Origin: an uncultured Alistipes sp.
GTDB taxonomy: Bacteria; Bacteroidota; Bacteroidia; Bacteroidales; Rikenellaceae
Direction of reading: 5' to 3'
Assembly: GCA_900768015.1 (NCBI GenBank)
Contig: CAAGBI010000075.1
Span: forward strand, 62,001-126,000
Length of the DNA: 64,000 bases
The notes under the pieces are model-generated. The model was not told where the DNA came from. It saw nothing but the letters and a program-made list of their open reading frames with translations, and did no database searches. Position numbers and translations under genes: made by a program. Position 1 is the first letter of the stretch. Every line of letters begins with the position of its first letter. Below are positions 10,801 through 18,714 of this stretch, in pieces.

Positions 10801-11169
10801 GTAGGTACACACAGCTAAGAAACCCTTCTTAAAGGTGGTGATGGCATTGAGCGCCGAGGTGCGGCGTACCACGCCCTGGGCATCCTCGCTACCGTAGGCT
10901 GCAGAGCGCTTATAGCCCGACGAGAAGAACTCAACTCTCTCTTCGCCAAGCAGTTCGTAGAGGTCGTTGACGAGGTATGCTGCGCTATCGCGGTCGTCTG
11001 TAAGGAAGATGTGTATGCCTCCCATGCGCTCTACAGTGCCCGCAGCATAAAGCGAATAGGCTCCGCCGACCATCTGCTCGAGATGGACGGTAGAGCCTAA
11101 TTTTTCCAAACATTTTCGTAGCTCATTCGCCTGTTTGGAGTTGCGAACGAGACCTTTCAAATAATCCAC
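7819..11169 (-). CDS. mfd: Transcription-repair coupling factor
   Basis: 1116 residues, close to the usual 1150. Mfd is an ATP-dependent translocase that removes stalled RNA polymerase and recruits UvrA. Order: UvrB-homology region (about 1-350, EPGQYSVRGGIVDIFS), CarD-like RNAP-interacting domain (about 415-490, VGDYVVHIDHGVGRFGG), SF2 helicase core with Walker A GDVGFGKTEVA at about residue 578, Walker B DEEQKFG at about 676, TATPIPRT, QLRGRVGRSDRKG, and the C-terminal TRCF domain. It begins 27 nt after the RNase G-type gene. No truncation is seen. Confidence 0.97.
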   Translation of the reverse strand: MDYLKGLVRNSKQANELRKCLEKLGSTVHLEQMVGGAYSLYAAGTVERMGGIHIFLTDDRDSAAYLVNDLYELLGEERVEFFSSGYKRSAAYGSEDAQGVVRRTSALNAITTFKKGFLAVCTYPEALAESVAEPVDMAEQSLHLKVGDRMEQSTLVNWLMEHGFNRVDFVYEPGQYSVRGGIVDIFSYVESKPYRVDFFGDEIDSLRRFDISSQLSHERPESVEIVANTMSDGESGNRVSLARFAQGATWWISDGDFALRKVAEVRKKVLEQAETEEEARSLASRVTSRQVLLKDWEASSIVVWRDNIRERRATHTITFNTTPQPAFNRNFEMLADDIRWNGERGYTTSILSHNKAQMERLNNIFHQIGRKEVSFRAEDIVLHEGFVDNDLKVCVYTDHNIFDRYQRYRLRDEIKRDEQMTVAELNALKVGDYVVHIDHGVGRFGGLVKLNENGHTKEAIKLIYKDNDILFVNVHALHRISRYKSGEGEPPKIYKLGNGAWQKLKATTKKAVKDISRELIALYAKRKASTGFAFSEDGYLQQELEASFKWEDTPDQQTAIAAVKRDMESNQPMDRLVCGDVGFGKTEVAIRAAFKAACDGKQTAVLVPTTILALQHYRSFSERLRDLPVTVEYINRTKSAKDARRIAEELKAGKIDILIGTHKMLSKQIEFHDLGLLIIDEEQKFGVAAKEKLTQLSVAVDTLTLTATPIPRTLQFSLMGSRDLSVISTPPPNRQPIVTESHTFSEEVIKDAIEEELARGGQVYFVHNKVDDLQTIAGMITRLCPKARVGIGHGRMKADEMEKLIMNFIYGEFDVLVATTIIENGIDIGNANTIIINDAHHFGLSDLHQLRGRVGRSDRKGFCYLLSPPDELIGGDARRRLRAIEEFSDLGSGFNIAMQDLDIRGAGNLLGAEQSGFIADVGIETYQKILQQAISELRAEGLDTSGLSEAENDAMKDISFVDDATIDIDVDASIPDSYVRSQSEKLRLYREIDAMRSDEQFEAFATRLVDRFGAIPQSVRELIDVVKLRREAINLGMEHVKVKNGLLIVRFVGDNNSPFFKTDTFLNMLRRVVAEPDRFVVKQYNNRLSMTVRKIYSIAEAVAMLRHLAEAAKPNS

Positions 11170-11196
11170 GCTTCCTATACCTTAAACTCGTGTTAG

Positions 11197-12741
11197 TTAC
11201 ATTAGAAGCGATTTACCCTCTTTGTCAAGGTATGCAACATCAATCATACCGACACTCTGCTCGGTCGAAATCTTGATGCGCATCTTGTACTTTAACATCC
11301 AACGCATGCGGAGCGAAAACAATCCTTTGCGCAGATACGATTCAACATAGGGGCTTACCTTAAGGTTTACAAAGCGACAACCCTTCTCGCTAAAGAGCTG
11401 AATCTGCTCCTCGATACTCTTCTCGAGGTGCATCGTGGGGCCTACCTTGCCCGTTCCATGACATGTGGGACATACATCCGATGTCTCCTCCATGGCGATG
11501 GGGCGTACACGCTGGCGTGTAATCTGCATAAGACCAAACTTGGTCAAAGGCAAGATGGTGTGCTTAGCCTTGTCCGTTGCCATCAGCTTCTGCATCTCCT
11601 CGTAGAGAGTCTGGCGGCTGGGTGCCTTGCGAAGGTCGATAAAGTCAATGATGACGATACCTCCCATATCTCGTAGGCGGAGCTGGCGTGCAATCTCCTT
11701 TGCTGCTGCAAGGTTCACCTCCAAGGCTGTCTGCTCCTGGTCGTCCTCGGCCTTTGTACGGTTGCCAGAGTTCACATCGATGACATGCATGGCCTCCGTA
11801 TGCTCGACGATGAGGTATGCTCCGCGGCGGAGCGATACATACTTTGCAAATAACGACTTAATCTGTTTCGCGACATCGAAGTTATCGAAGATAGGCACCT
11901 TGCCTGTGTAGAGCTTCACCTTGTGCTCCATGTCGGGCTTGATGGCGTGAACATAGCTCTTAATCTCGTTGTACATCGTCTCGTCGTCGACCGTAATCTG
12001 TGAGAATGTGTCGTTGAGCGAGTCGCGAATAATTGTATTTACACGGCTCATTTCGCTCATCAGGCGAGCGGGAGCCTCGCTCTTGCGCATGGTGGCAAGA
12101 GTCTTGTTCCATCTCTCAACAAGAGAGAGTATGTCTTGCATGATGTCGATGTCCTCGGCATCGGCAGCTGCCGTGCGGATGATGACACCGAAGTTTTGTG
12201 GTAGCACCTCCTGTGCAACCTTGCGGAGTCGTTTCTTTGCAGCGTTCGAGCGTATCTTGTTCGATACAAACACCTTATTCGAGAATGGCACCAACACCAC
12301 ATTGCGTCCCGCGAGCGATATATCTGCCGTGAGGCGTGGACCCTTTGTTGAGATCGCCTCCTTGGCAATCTGCACCATGACCAAGTCGCCAGGCTTGATG
12401 TGGTCGCCAATGCGACCCTCCTTCTCAAGCACGGGCTCAATCTTCATGCCCTCAACTCTTATCTGGCGGCGGCCATTCTGGCTGCTGTGCACGATGCGCT
12501 CGAGGGAGCGGTAGTTGGGGCCCAAGTCGAGGTAGTGGATGAAGGCATCCTTCTCGTGACCTATGTTTACGAATGCTGCGTTCAGGCCGGGCATAATCTT
12601 GCGTACGCGACCGAGGTAGATGTCGCCTACCGAGAATCCCGTCTGACACTGCTCTTTGTTAAGCTCGACGAGCACCTTGTCTTCACACAGTGCTATCGAG
12701 ACTTCGGTTGGAGTTACATTGATAATTAGTTCTCTGTTCAT
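11197..12741 (-). CDS. rng: Ribonuclease E/G family endoribonuclease
   Basis: 514 residues, RNase G size without the long RNase E scaffold tail. It cleaves AU-rich single-stranded RNA in 16S rRNA maturation and mRNA decay. An S1-like domain at about residues 35-130 (GDIYLGRVRKIMPGLNAAFVNIG) precedes the catalytic region with VIDVNSGNRT and IVIIDFIDL, whose acidic residues bind Mg2+. The CPTCHGTGKV Zn-link motif that joins subunits follows at about 417. The start is the ATG at 12741. Gene order is HU, bS22-like, then this gene, with a strong hairpin in the gap at 12772-12798. Confidence 0.93.
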   Translation of the reverse strand: MNRELIINVTPTEVSIALCEDKVLVELNKEQCQTGFSVGDIYLGRVRKIMPGLNAAFVNIGHEKDAFIHYLDLGPNYRSLERIVHSSQNGRRQIRVEGMKIEPVLEKEGRIGDHIKPGDLVMVQIAKEAISTKGPRLTADISLAGRNVVLVPFSNKVFVSNKIRSNAAKKRLRKVAQEVLPQNFGVIIRTAAADAEDIDIMQDILSLVERWNKTLATMRKSEAPARLMSEMSRVNTIIRDSLNDTFSQITVDDETMYNEIKSYVHAIKPDMEHKVKLYTGKVPIFDNFDVAKQIKSLFAKYVSLRRGAYLIVEHTEAMHVIDVNSGNRTKAEDDQEQTALEVNLAAAKEIARQLRLRDMGGIVIIDFIDLRKAPSRQTLYEEMQKLMATDKAKHTILPLTKFGLMQITRQRVRPIAMEETSDVCPTCHGTGKVGPTMHLEKSIEEQIQLFSEKGCRFVNLKVSPYVESYLRKGLFSLRMRWMLKYKMRIKISTEQSVGMIDVAYLDKEGKSLLM

Positions 12742-12771
12742 AATGCTACAATGTAATCCTGTGTAAATAGG

Positions 12772-12798
12772 TGAAGCTAAGGACTTGCCTTAGCTTCA
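12772..12798. terminator. 11-bp stem hairpin after the bS22-like gene
   Basis: TGAAGCTAAGG and CCTTAGCTTCA form a perfect 11-bp stem around a 5-nt loop. It lies between the small ribosomal gene and the RNase gene on the minus strand. There is no U-run after it in the minus direction, so it could be an attenuator, RNA-processing site or weak terminator. Confidence 0.5.
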
Positions 12799-12820
12799 TC
12801 TATGTCCTAAATAAGAAAAA

Positions 12821-12910
12821 TTACTTCTTCTTGTGACGATTCTTGCGAAGACGCTTCTTACGCTTGTGCGTAGCCATCTTATGACGCTTGTGCTTCTTTC
12901 CGTTTGGCAT
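12821..12910 (-). CDS. 29-residue bS22/mS38-like (AURKAIP1/COX24-type) ribosomal protein
   Basis: A very small gene with ATG at 12910 and TAA at 12821, starting MPNGKKHKRHKMATHKRKKR and ending in KKK. About 60% of residues are Lys, Arg or His. The KRKKRLRKNR core matches the short AURKAIP1/COX24 domain that NCBI annotates in Bacteroidota, related to mitochondrial mS38 and mycobacterial bS22 of the small ribosomal subunit. It lies 30 nt after HU and 79 nt before the RNase gene. It is too short for most gene finders, but composition and conserved length argue it is real. The exact ribosome position is inferred from the family. Confidence 0.85.
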   Translation of the reverse strand: MPNGKKHKRHKMATHKRKKRLRKNRHKKK

Positions 12911-12940
12911 AATTGTATAATATTAAATGGTTTGAATTGA

Positions 12941-13213
12941 CTACTTAACATCACCTGCGAAGCTCTTAGCGGGCTTGAAAGCAGGAATATTGTGCTCGGG
13001 GATAGTGATAGTAGTGTTCTTAGAGATGTTACGAGCAACCTTTGTAGCGCGCTTCTTGATGATGAAGCTACCAAAACCACGGAGATATACATTCTCACCC
13101 TTGATCATTGCGCCCTTAACGCTCTCCATAAATGCCTCTACGATAGCCTGAACCTGGATCTTCTCAACACCAGTAGACTTCGCAATCTCGTTTACGATAT
13201 CGGCCTTAGTCAT
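12941..13213 (-). CDS. HU-family DNA-binding protein
   Basis: 90 residues, typical HU length. It starts MTKADIVNEIAKSTG and has the DNA-binding beta-arm region with the signature GFGSFIIKKRATKVARN, then NTTITIPEHNIPAFKPAKSF at the C-terminus. HU bends and compacts DNA as a dimer in the nucleoid. A full promoter lies upstream at 13304-13334. The small ribosomal gene follows within 30 nt, so the two are probably co-transcribed. Confidence 0.96.
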   Translation of the reverse strand: MTKADIVNEIAKSTGVEKIQVQAIVEAFMESVKGAMIKGENVYLRGFGSFIIKKRATKVARNISKNTTITIPEHNIPAFKPAKSFAGDVK

Positions 13214-13303
13214 AGTTGTAATTTGTTTTATTTTAGTTTATTTATAACGGTATTTTTCAATCTTTTGCCCTACCAATGGGGTTGGTTCAGCAAAAAATGT
13301 CCG

Positions 13304-13334
13304 CAAATATACGGCAACTTCACTGAATTTGCAA
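13304..13334 (-). promoter_or_regulatory. Bacteroidota promoter for HU
   Basis: On the minus strand a TTG (13332-13334) is followed after 20 nt by TATATTTG (13304-13311), a good match to the -33/-7 architecture. The HU start codon is 91 nt downstream, giving a long AT-rich leader. Confidence 0.65.
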
Positions 13335-13400
13335 GCAAAATTCGACTTTTTTATATTCGCAACATGTTATTTTGCAAATAATAGGGAGATTCTAAGCCCC

Positions 13401-13811
13401 CTATTTGAACTGGTTTAGCGATGCTGCCAACTGCGTCACTGCATCATCGAGACCCTTCTGAATCTTGCCGCCAATCATCATCTTCATCATCATGTTGAGC
13501 TCGGCGTGCAACACCATTCTCACGCGAGTGTCCTTTGGTGCAACCTCCTTGAGCTGAATCCAAAATGCGAAATCGAGAGGTAAGCCACCCTCGCCAGATA
13601 CGAACTTAACATGCTTGTTCTCAGCGCGTTCGTCGATGCGCATGCATACCTTCATGCCCTTGACCTTGAACGAGCAGCTGTCGGGCGTAGCCTCCCACTC
13701 CTCGACCTTATCCTTAAGGGCTGCGCTGAACAGGTCCATGCGCGAGATGAGCGGATAGATGAGCGCTGCGGGGTGATTAATCTGCTGCTGTATTGATTCG
13801 TATTTCTCCAT
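13401..13811 (-). CDS. START-like/SRPBCC small-ligand or AHSA1-type domain protein
   Basis: 136 residues from the ATG at 13811 (MEKYESIQQQINHPAALIYP). An upstream in-frame start at 13889 would run into the promoter and tsaE, so it is less likely. The pattern of an N-terminal strand, 'hpaaliyplisrmdlf' helix, central strands (FKVKGMKVCMRIDER; FWIQLKEVAPKDTRVRMVL) and a long C-terminal helix (GLDDAVTQLAASLNQF) matches the Bacteroidota START-like domain. The ligand is unknown. It follows tsaE and has its own probable promoter at 13831-13860. Confidence 0.78.
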   Translation of the reverse strand: MEKYESIQQQINHPAALIYPLISRMDLFSAALKDKVEEWEATPDSCSFKVKGMKVCMRIDERAENKHVKFVSGEGGLPLDFAFWIQLKEVAPKDTRVRMVLHAELNMMMKMMIGGKIQKGLDDAVTQLAASLNQFK

Positions 13812-13830
13812 GGTATCAGAATTTTGGCCG

Positions 13831-13860
13831 CAAAGGTAGTCAAAATTATTGAATTTCAAA
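13831..13860 (-). promoter_or_regulatory. Promoter for the START-like gene
   Basis: Minus strand: TTTG (13857-13860), 18 nt, then TACCTTTG (13831-13838). It overlaps the 3' end of tsaE and is 20 nt ahead of the ATG at 13811. Confidence 0.55.
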
Positions 13861-14262
13861 ACGTCGCGCCGTATCGGACAATATCTCAATCCTTACGACC
13901 ATGGTGTCGTCAGGGAGCAGAGGTTCAATCTTTTCGGGCCACTCAACAAGGCAGAGGTCGCCCGACGAGAGGTACTCCTCCGAGCCGAAGTCGAGGGCCT
14001 CCTCCACGCGCTCGATGCGGTACATGTCGAAGTGGTAGATGGTGTGCTCGGTGCCCTCGTACTGGTTGACGATGGCGAAGGTGGGGCTTGTCACCGAGTC
14101 CTCGGCGCCAAGCAGTGCGGCGATGCGGCTGATAAGTGTGGTCTTGCCCGCACCCATGGGGGCATCGAAGGCCACGACCGTGCGGCCATCGAGCGAGTTG
14201 ATGACAGCCTCGGCAACGGTGTCAAGCTCGTCCAACGAATTGATTTCGATTATCTTACTCAT
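13846..14262 (-). CDS. tsaE: tRNA t6A-modification ATPase TsaE
   Basis: 138 residues, the normal size. TsaE works with TsaB and TsaD to form N6-threonylcarbamoyl-adenosine at position 37 of ANN-decoding tRNAs. The Walker A loop APMGAGKTT is at residues 34-42, followed by SPTFAIVNQYEG and HFDMYRIERVEEALDFGSEEYL (two segments of the family core) and LVEWPEKIEPLLP. It starts 6 nt after porX ends, so it is co-transcribed with porX and the Nudix gene. Confidence 0.94.
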   Translation of the reverse strand: MSKIIEINSLDELDTVAEAVINSLDGRTVVAFDAPMGAGKTTLISRIAALLGAEDSVTSPTFAIVNQYEGTEHTIYHFDMYRIERVEEALDFGSEEYLSSGDLCLVEWPEKIEPLLPDDTMVVRIEILSDTARRFEIQ

Positions 14263-14268
14263 AGTCTA

Positions 14269-15828
14269 TTATTTGTTCTTTGGTTTAAGCACGGCGTAGG
14301 GGACTATCATCTCCTCCATCGATATGCCGCCATGCTGGAATGTATTCTTATAGTAGCGTATATACTTATTTGCGTCGTTGTTGTAGACCAAGAAGTCGCG
14401 GTTGTAGGCGAAGATGTAGCTCGATGTGAGGCGGCCCGAGGGCAGCTGCACATCCTCGGGGCGTGTTACCTCATATACATCGCGCGCGTTATACGCGAGG
14501 TTGCGACCCGTCTTATAGCGCAAGTTCGCCGATGTCTCCTTGTCGCCTGTCACACGCACTGGGTTGTCCACACGGATTGTTCCGTGGTCCGAGGTTATGA
14601 TGACCTTGTGTCCGCGCTCCGAGAGCATCTTTAGCAGCGTGTAAAGCTCCGAGTGCTCGAACCATGAGCGTGTGAGCGAGCGGAATGAGGCCTCATCGTC
14701 GGTAAGGTCGCGGATGATGTCGGTCTCGGTGCGGGCGTGCGAGAGGATGTCGAGGAAGTTGTAGATGATAACCGAGAAGTCAGCATCGTAGATGTGCTGC
14801 ATGTTATCCAGGAGCTTGCGTCCCGCCTCGGGGCGGACAAGCTTATCGAATGAGAGTTTGTACCTCTTTCCCGACTGGGTGATAAGCCTGCGTAAAAACT
14901 CCTCCTCGTACATATTTTTGCCGCCATCCTCATTGTCGTTGAGCCACTTATCGGGCATAATCTTATCAATTGCAAGGGGCATCAAGCCGGCAAATAGGGC
15001 GTTACGCGCATACTGCGTTGCGGTGGGCAGGATGGCGCAATAGAAGTCGTCGGTGTCGATGTCGAAGAGGCCGCGGAGCATGGGGGCTATAGTGCGCCAC
15101 TGGTCGTAGCGCATGTTGTCGATAAGAAGCAGCGTAGTGTGCTCGGCGCTGTCCACCTCGGGGAAGATGCGGTGGCGCATCAAGGTGTGCGACATGGTGG
15201 GTATCTCCTTGTCGTCGATGCGGCGATTTATCCAGTCGTAGTAGTTGCGGCGCACGAACTTCGAGAAGGCCTGGTTTGCCTCATCCTTCTGGTAGGCGAG
15301 CACCTCGCGGATGCTCTTGTCGGAAGATGCGGCAAGCTCTATCTCCCAGCCCACAACCTTGCGGTAGAGCTGTCCCCACTCGGTGAATGTCGAGGCTGTC
15401 TGCTGCTGAGCCGCGATGCGTCCAAACTCGGCGCGATAGTCTGCCGTAGTCTGCTCTGTAACAAGCTGTTGCGAGTGTAGGTTCTTCTTAATCGAGAGGA
15501 GCACCTGGTTGGGGTTCACGGGCTTGATGATGTAGTCCGAAATCTTCGAGCCGATGGCCTTATCCATGATATTCTCCTCCTCGCTCTTCGTTACCATGAT
15601 GACGGGCAACGAGGGGCGCGCCTCCTTAATCAGTGGGAGTGTCTCAAGACCCGTCATGCCGGGCATCATCTCGTCAAGAATGACCAAGTCGTAGGATGTG
15701 GAGCCCACCAACTCAACGGCATCGTAGCCATTGTTGCAGGTGTCAACCTCGTAGCCCTTGGCCGTTAGAAACATCACATGTGGCTTCAAAAGATCAATCT
15801 CATCGTCCACCCAAAGTATCTTATTCAT
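14269..15828 (-). CDS. porX: PorX response regulator with PglZ domain
   Basis: 519 residues from the ATG at 15828 (MNKILWVDDEIDLL); the upstream in-frame ATG at 15855 adds nine residues of no domain value. The receiver domain (1-120) has DD at 8-9, phospho-acceptor D52 in LVILDEMMPG, and VMVTKS. Residues about 200-519 form a PglZ/alkaline-phosphatase-like domain (TTLLLIDNMRYDQWR; IITSDHGTIRV). PorX with PorY regulates type IX secretion genes in Porphyromonas and relatives, and its PglZ domain hydrolyses cyclic oligonucleotides. It lies between Nudix and tsaE with gaps of 10 and 6 nt. Confidence 0.94.
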   Translation of the reverse strand: MNKILWVDDEIDLLKPHVMFLTAKGYEVDTCNNGYDAVELVGSTSYDLVILDEMMPGMTGLETLPLIKEARPSLPVIMVTKSEEENIMDKAIGSKISDYIIKPVNPNQVLLSIKKNLHSQQLVTEQTTADYRAEFGRIAAQQQTASTFTEWGQLYRKVVGWEIELAASSDKSIREVLAYQKDEANQAFSKFVRRNYYDWINRRIDDKEIPTMSHTLMRHRIFPEVDSAEHTTLLLIDNMRYDQWRTIAPMLRGLFDIDTDDFYCAILPTATQYARNALFAGLMPLAIDKIMPDKWLNDNEDGGKNMYEEEFLRRLITQSGKRYKLSFDKLVRPEAGRKLLDNMQHIYDADFSVIIYNFLDILSHARTETDIIRDLTDDEASFRSLTRSWFEHSELYTLLKMLSERGHKVIITSDHGTIRVDNPVRVTGDKETSANLRYKTGRNLAYNARDVYEVTRPEDVQLPSGRLTSSYIFAYNRDFLVYNNDANKYIRYYKNTFQHGGISMEEMIVPYAVLKPKNK

Positions 15829-15838
15829 AGTCTTAGTC

Positions 15839-16462
15839 TTAGTTGTTTTTAGCATCTAACGCACGCACCACCTCTTTAATTGTCTCGTAGGTGTTGTTTA
15901 GTGCCTCGGCGCGCGCCTCGCAGTCCATCCATCGCACCTCGGTTATGCCCTCCTCGTTTTGGGGTTGTGGGGTGCTTGCCTCCGATGTTCGCATGCGCCA
16001 CCAGTCGGTAGATTTTAGCTCCCAGGGGCCGTAGATGTTGTAGGCGTGCCATGTCGTTGCAAGTGGCTCGTTATCAAGCGCCTCTGCCTTTATCTTTGTC
16101 TCCTCCTCTACCTCGCGTAGTGCAGCTGAGCGACTATCTTCGCCCTCCTCAATATGTCCTTTGGGTAGGTCCCAGCGGTTGCGCAGGCGTATCATAAGCA
16201 GCTCGCCGCACTCGTTTGTAACCACGCCTCCAGCGGCTCTGACGACCTTAAACTCTCGGCACAGCGCCTCGAATGTAGCCTCGGGGTTGTCGCTAACGAG
16301 AAAGACCGATTTGCAGGATTCAACTTTTTTTATTATATTCGCACGCAGATTTTTTTCTTGCGCATACGCATACACGGTGCGCGCGCTCGAACAATCTGCT
16401 TCAGAGCTGATATGCAGCGTTGAAGCACCAAAGTGAATGGTATATATTGCGTCGTGTTTCAT
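15839..16462 (-). CDS. Nudix hydrolase
   Basis: 207 residues from the ATG at 16462 (MKHDAIYTIHFGAS). An N-terminal region of about 75 residues precedes the Nudix fold. The Nudix box reads GHIEEGEDSRSAALREVEEE, fitting Gx5Ex7REUxEE, with Thr where the consensus has Gly. Substrate (nucleoside diphosphate derivative) cannot be predicted. It begins the porX-tsaE operon. A TATCTTTG -7 box is at 16474-16481. Confidence 0.88.
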   Translation of the reverse strand: MKHDAIYTIHFGASTLHISSEADCSSARTVYAYAQEKNLRANIIKKVESCKSVFLVSDNPEATFEALCREFKVVRAAGGVVTNECGELLMIRLRNRWDLPKGHIEEGEDSRSAALREVEEETKIKAEALDNEPLATTWHAYNIYGPWELKSTDWWRMRTSEASTPQPQNEEGITEVRWMDCEARAEALNNTYETIKEVVRALDAKNN

Positions 16463-16544
16463 ATTGCTGTGTGCAAAGATACGAAAAAGCGGAGACAACC
16501 TAAAGAAAGTGTTGGAAATTTATTAAAACTATAACCAAAATATT

Positions 16545-18677
16545 ATGAAAAAATTTTTCTGTCTTATGACTATTGCATCGTTACTCGCTGCGGGCGGTTG
16601 TAGCGAGAGTGAGGCTCCCGAGACTAACAAGCCCGAGCCTCTTGAGATTAACAACGCCTTGACAGACGCCGAGAAGGAGGCCGGCATCCTCACCGCTGAG
16701 GTTATGTGGAAGATGGGTCGCATCGGCTCACAGACACTCTCTGCAGATGGTAGCAAACTCCTCTACACACTCACCGAGTACAACATGGCCGAGAACCGTG
16801 GCATCACATCGTTGGTGTTGCGTGACATGGCTACTGGCGAGGAGGTACGCCTCACGGACAACAACTCTACAAACACCGCTCCACAGTGGCTCGACAACGA
16901 GACTATCGCCTTTATGTCTAACCGCTCTGGCGAGATGCAGGTATGGTCTATCAATAGCAACGGCGACAACCTCAAGCAGGTGACTGACATCGCTGGTGGC
17001 GTTGAGGGCTTCGGTATCGCTGGCGACCACGCATTCTACACAAAGCGCGTAGAGGTGGCAAAGCTTAAGGGCTCTAACAAGTATGACGATATGGACAAGT
17101 CGAAGGTGCGCATCTATGACGACCTCATGGTACGCCACTGGGACTACTGGGATGATGGCTCATACCTCCATGTCTTCGCTGCGGACTTCAAAGATGGCAA
17201 GATTGTAAACGGCAAGGACATCATCGGTGCTGATGCGGCATACGACTCACCTCTTGCTCCCTACTTCGACACTGCAGAGATTACCCTCTCGCCCGACGGT
17301 AGCTTGCTTGCCTACACATGTAAGCCCTTGACAGGTGTTGAGTATGCACTCTCTACAGATTCGGACATCTTCCTCTACAACTTCGCTACCGAGGAGACAC
17401 GCAACCTCTCAAAGGAGGCTGCAGCAACTGGCGTAGATAAGTTCGTAGGCTACGACAAGTATCCCGTATTCTCGCCTGACGGCTCGAAGATTGCCTTCCG
17501 CTCACAGCGTCGCCCCGGCAACGAGGCTGACCAGCAGCGTCTCTGGGTATTCGACCTTAACACCAACGAGTGTACATACATCACACGCGGTCAGGACTAC
17601 TGCGTAACAGAGGTAGCGTGGGATGGCAACGAGGCTATGTACTTCGTACTCCCATGGCGCGGTACTCACCAGGTGGCTCACATCGACCTCGACGGTAACA
17701 TGAAGCATATCACCGCGGGTAACCACGACATCAACAACTTTACATTCGCTGCGGGTAAGATTGTGGCAAACATGAACACAATCTCTAAGGCCGTAGAGCT
17801 CTACGATGTAAACCTCGAGAGCGGCGAGTTGACACAGCTTACGGATGTAAACAAGGAGATTTACGAGCACATCAAGATGGGTGAGGTTCAGGAGCGCTGG
17901 ATTACAACAACTGACGGCAAGAAGATGCTCACATGGGTAATTCTTCCTCCCAACTTCGACCCCACAAAGAAGTATCCTACACTCCTTTACTGCCAGGGTG
18001 GTCCTCAGAGCACCGTATCGCAGTTCTGGAGCTACCGTTGGAACTTCCAGCTCATGGCAGCACAGGGCTATGTTGTCGTAGCGCCTAACCGCCGTGGTTG
18101 CCCCTCGTTCGGTCAGGAGTGGACAGACCAGATTTCGGGCGACTACTCAGGTCAGAACATTAAGGATTATCTCGCTGCAATTGACGAGGTATCTAAGGAG
18201 CCTTGGGTAGATGTTGACCACCGTGGTTGCGTGGGTGCATCGTATGGTGGCTACTCTACATACTACCTCGCTGGCGTACACGAGGGTCGCTTCAAGGCCT
18301 TCATCGCACACTGCGGTATCTTCAACTTCGAGTCTATGTATGGCCACACCGAGGAGCTCTTCTTCGTGACTAACGACTACGGTGGCGCATACTGGGAGAC
18401 AGACAACGCTACTGCAATGCGCTCATATGCTAACTCTCCCCACAAGAAGGTGGCAAACTGGGATAGCCCCATCATGATTATCACAGGCGAGAAGGACTAT
18501 CGTATTCCTTACAGCCAGTCACTCGAGGCCTTCACCGCAGCGCGTGTTCAGGGCATCGACGCTCGCTTGGTATCGTTCGAGAACGAGGCACACCAGGTAT
18601 TCCAGCCCCAGAACAGCGTAGTTTGGAACCGCGAGTTCTTCAGCTGGTTGGATAAGTATCTCAAGGTTGAGGAGTAG
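16545..18677 (+). CDS. Lipoprotein S9-family prolyl oligopeptidase/dipeptidyl peptidase
   Basis: 710 residues. A lipoprotein signal (LLAAGGC) places it in the periplasm or outer membrane. A beta-propeller fills about 45-450 (NNSTNTAPQWLDNETIAFMS-type blades), followed by an alpha/beta-hydrolase domain with the triad S566 (GASYGGYS), D651 (GEKDYR) and H683 (EAHQVF). S9 enzymes trim peptides after Pro or related residues, as in asaccharolytic Bacteroidales peptide feeding. The first array lipoprotein follows after 37 nt, so the peptidase may share its transcript. Confidence 0.92.
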   Translation: MKKFFCLMTIASLLAAGGCSESEAPETNKPEPLEINNALTDAEKEAGILTAEVMWKMGRIGSQTLSADGSKLLYTLTEYNMAENRGITSLVLRDMATGEEVRLTDNNSTNTAPQWLDNETIAFMSNRSGEMQVWSINSNGDNLKQVTDIAGGVEGFGIAGDHAFYTKRVEVAKLKGSNKYDDMDKSKVRIYDDLMVRHWDYWDDGSYLHVFAADFKDGKIVNGKDIIGADAAYDSPLAPYFDTAEITLSPDGSLLAYTCKPLTGVEYALSTDSDIFLYNFATEETRNLSKEAAATGVDKFVGYDKYPVFSPDGSKIAFRSQRRPGNEADQQRLWVFDLNTNECTYITRGQDYCVTEVAWDGNEAMYFVLPWRGTHQVAHIDLDGNMKHITAGNHDINNFTFAAGKIVANMNTISKAVELYDVNLESGELTQLTDVNKEIYEHIKMGEVQERWITTTDGKKMLTWVILPPNFDPTKKYPTLLYCQGGPQSTVSQFWSYRWNFQLMAAQGYVVVAPNRRGCPSFGQEWTDQISGDYSGQNIKDYLAAIDEVSKEPWVDVDHRGCVGASYGGYSTYYLAGVHEGRFKAFIAHCGIFNFESMYGHTEELFFVTNDYGGAYWETDNATAMRSYANSPHKKVANWDSPIMIITGEKDYRIPYSQSLEAFTAARVQGIDARLVSFENEAHQVFQPQNSVVWNREFFSWLDKYLKVEE

Positions 18678-18714
18678 TGTCCACTAAACATAGTATCTAA
18701 AACAAACAACTATA

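Noticed and set aside
12796..13098. Minus-strand frame of 100 codons over HU and the small ribosomal gene
   Set aside because: It is out of frame with two well-supported genes and shows no family signature.
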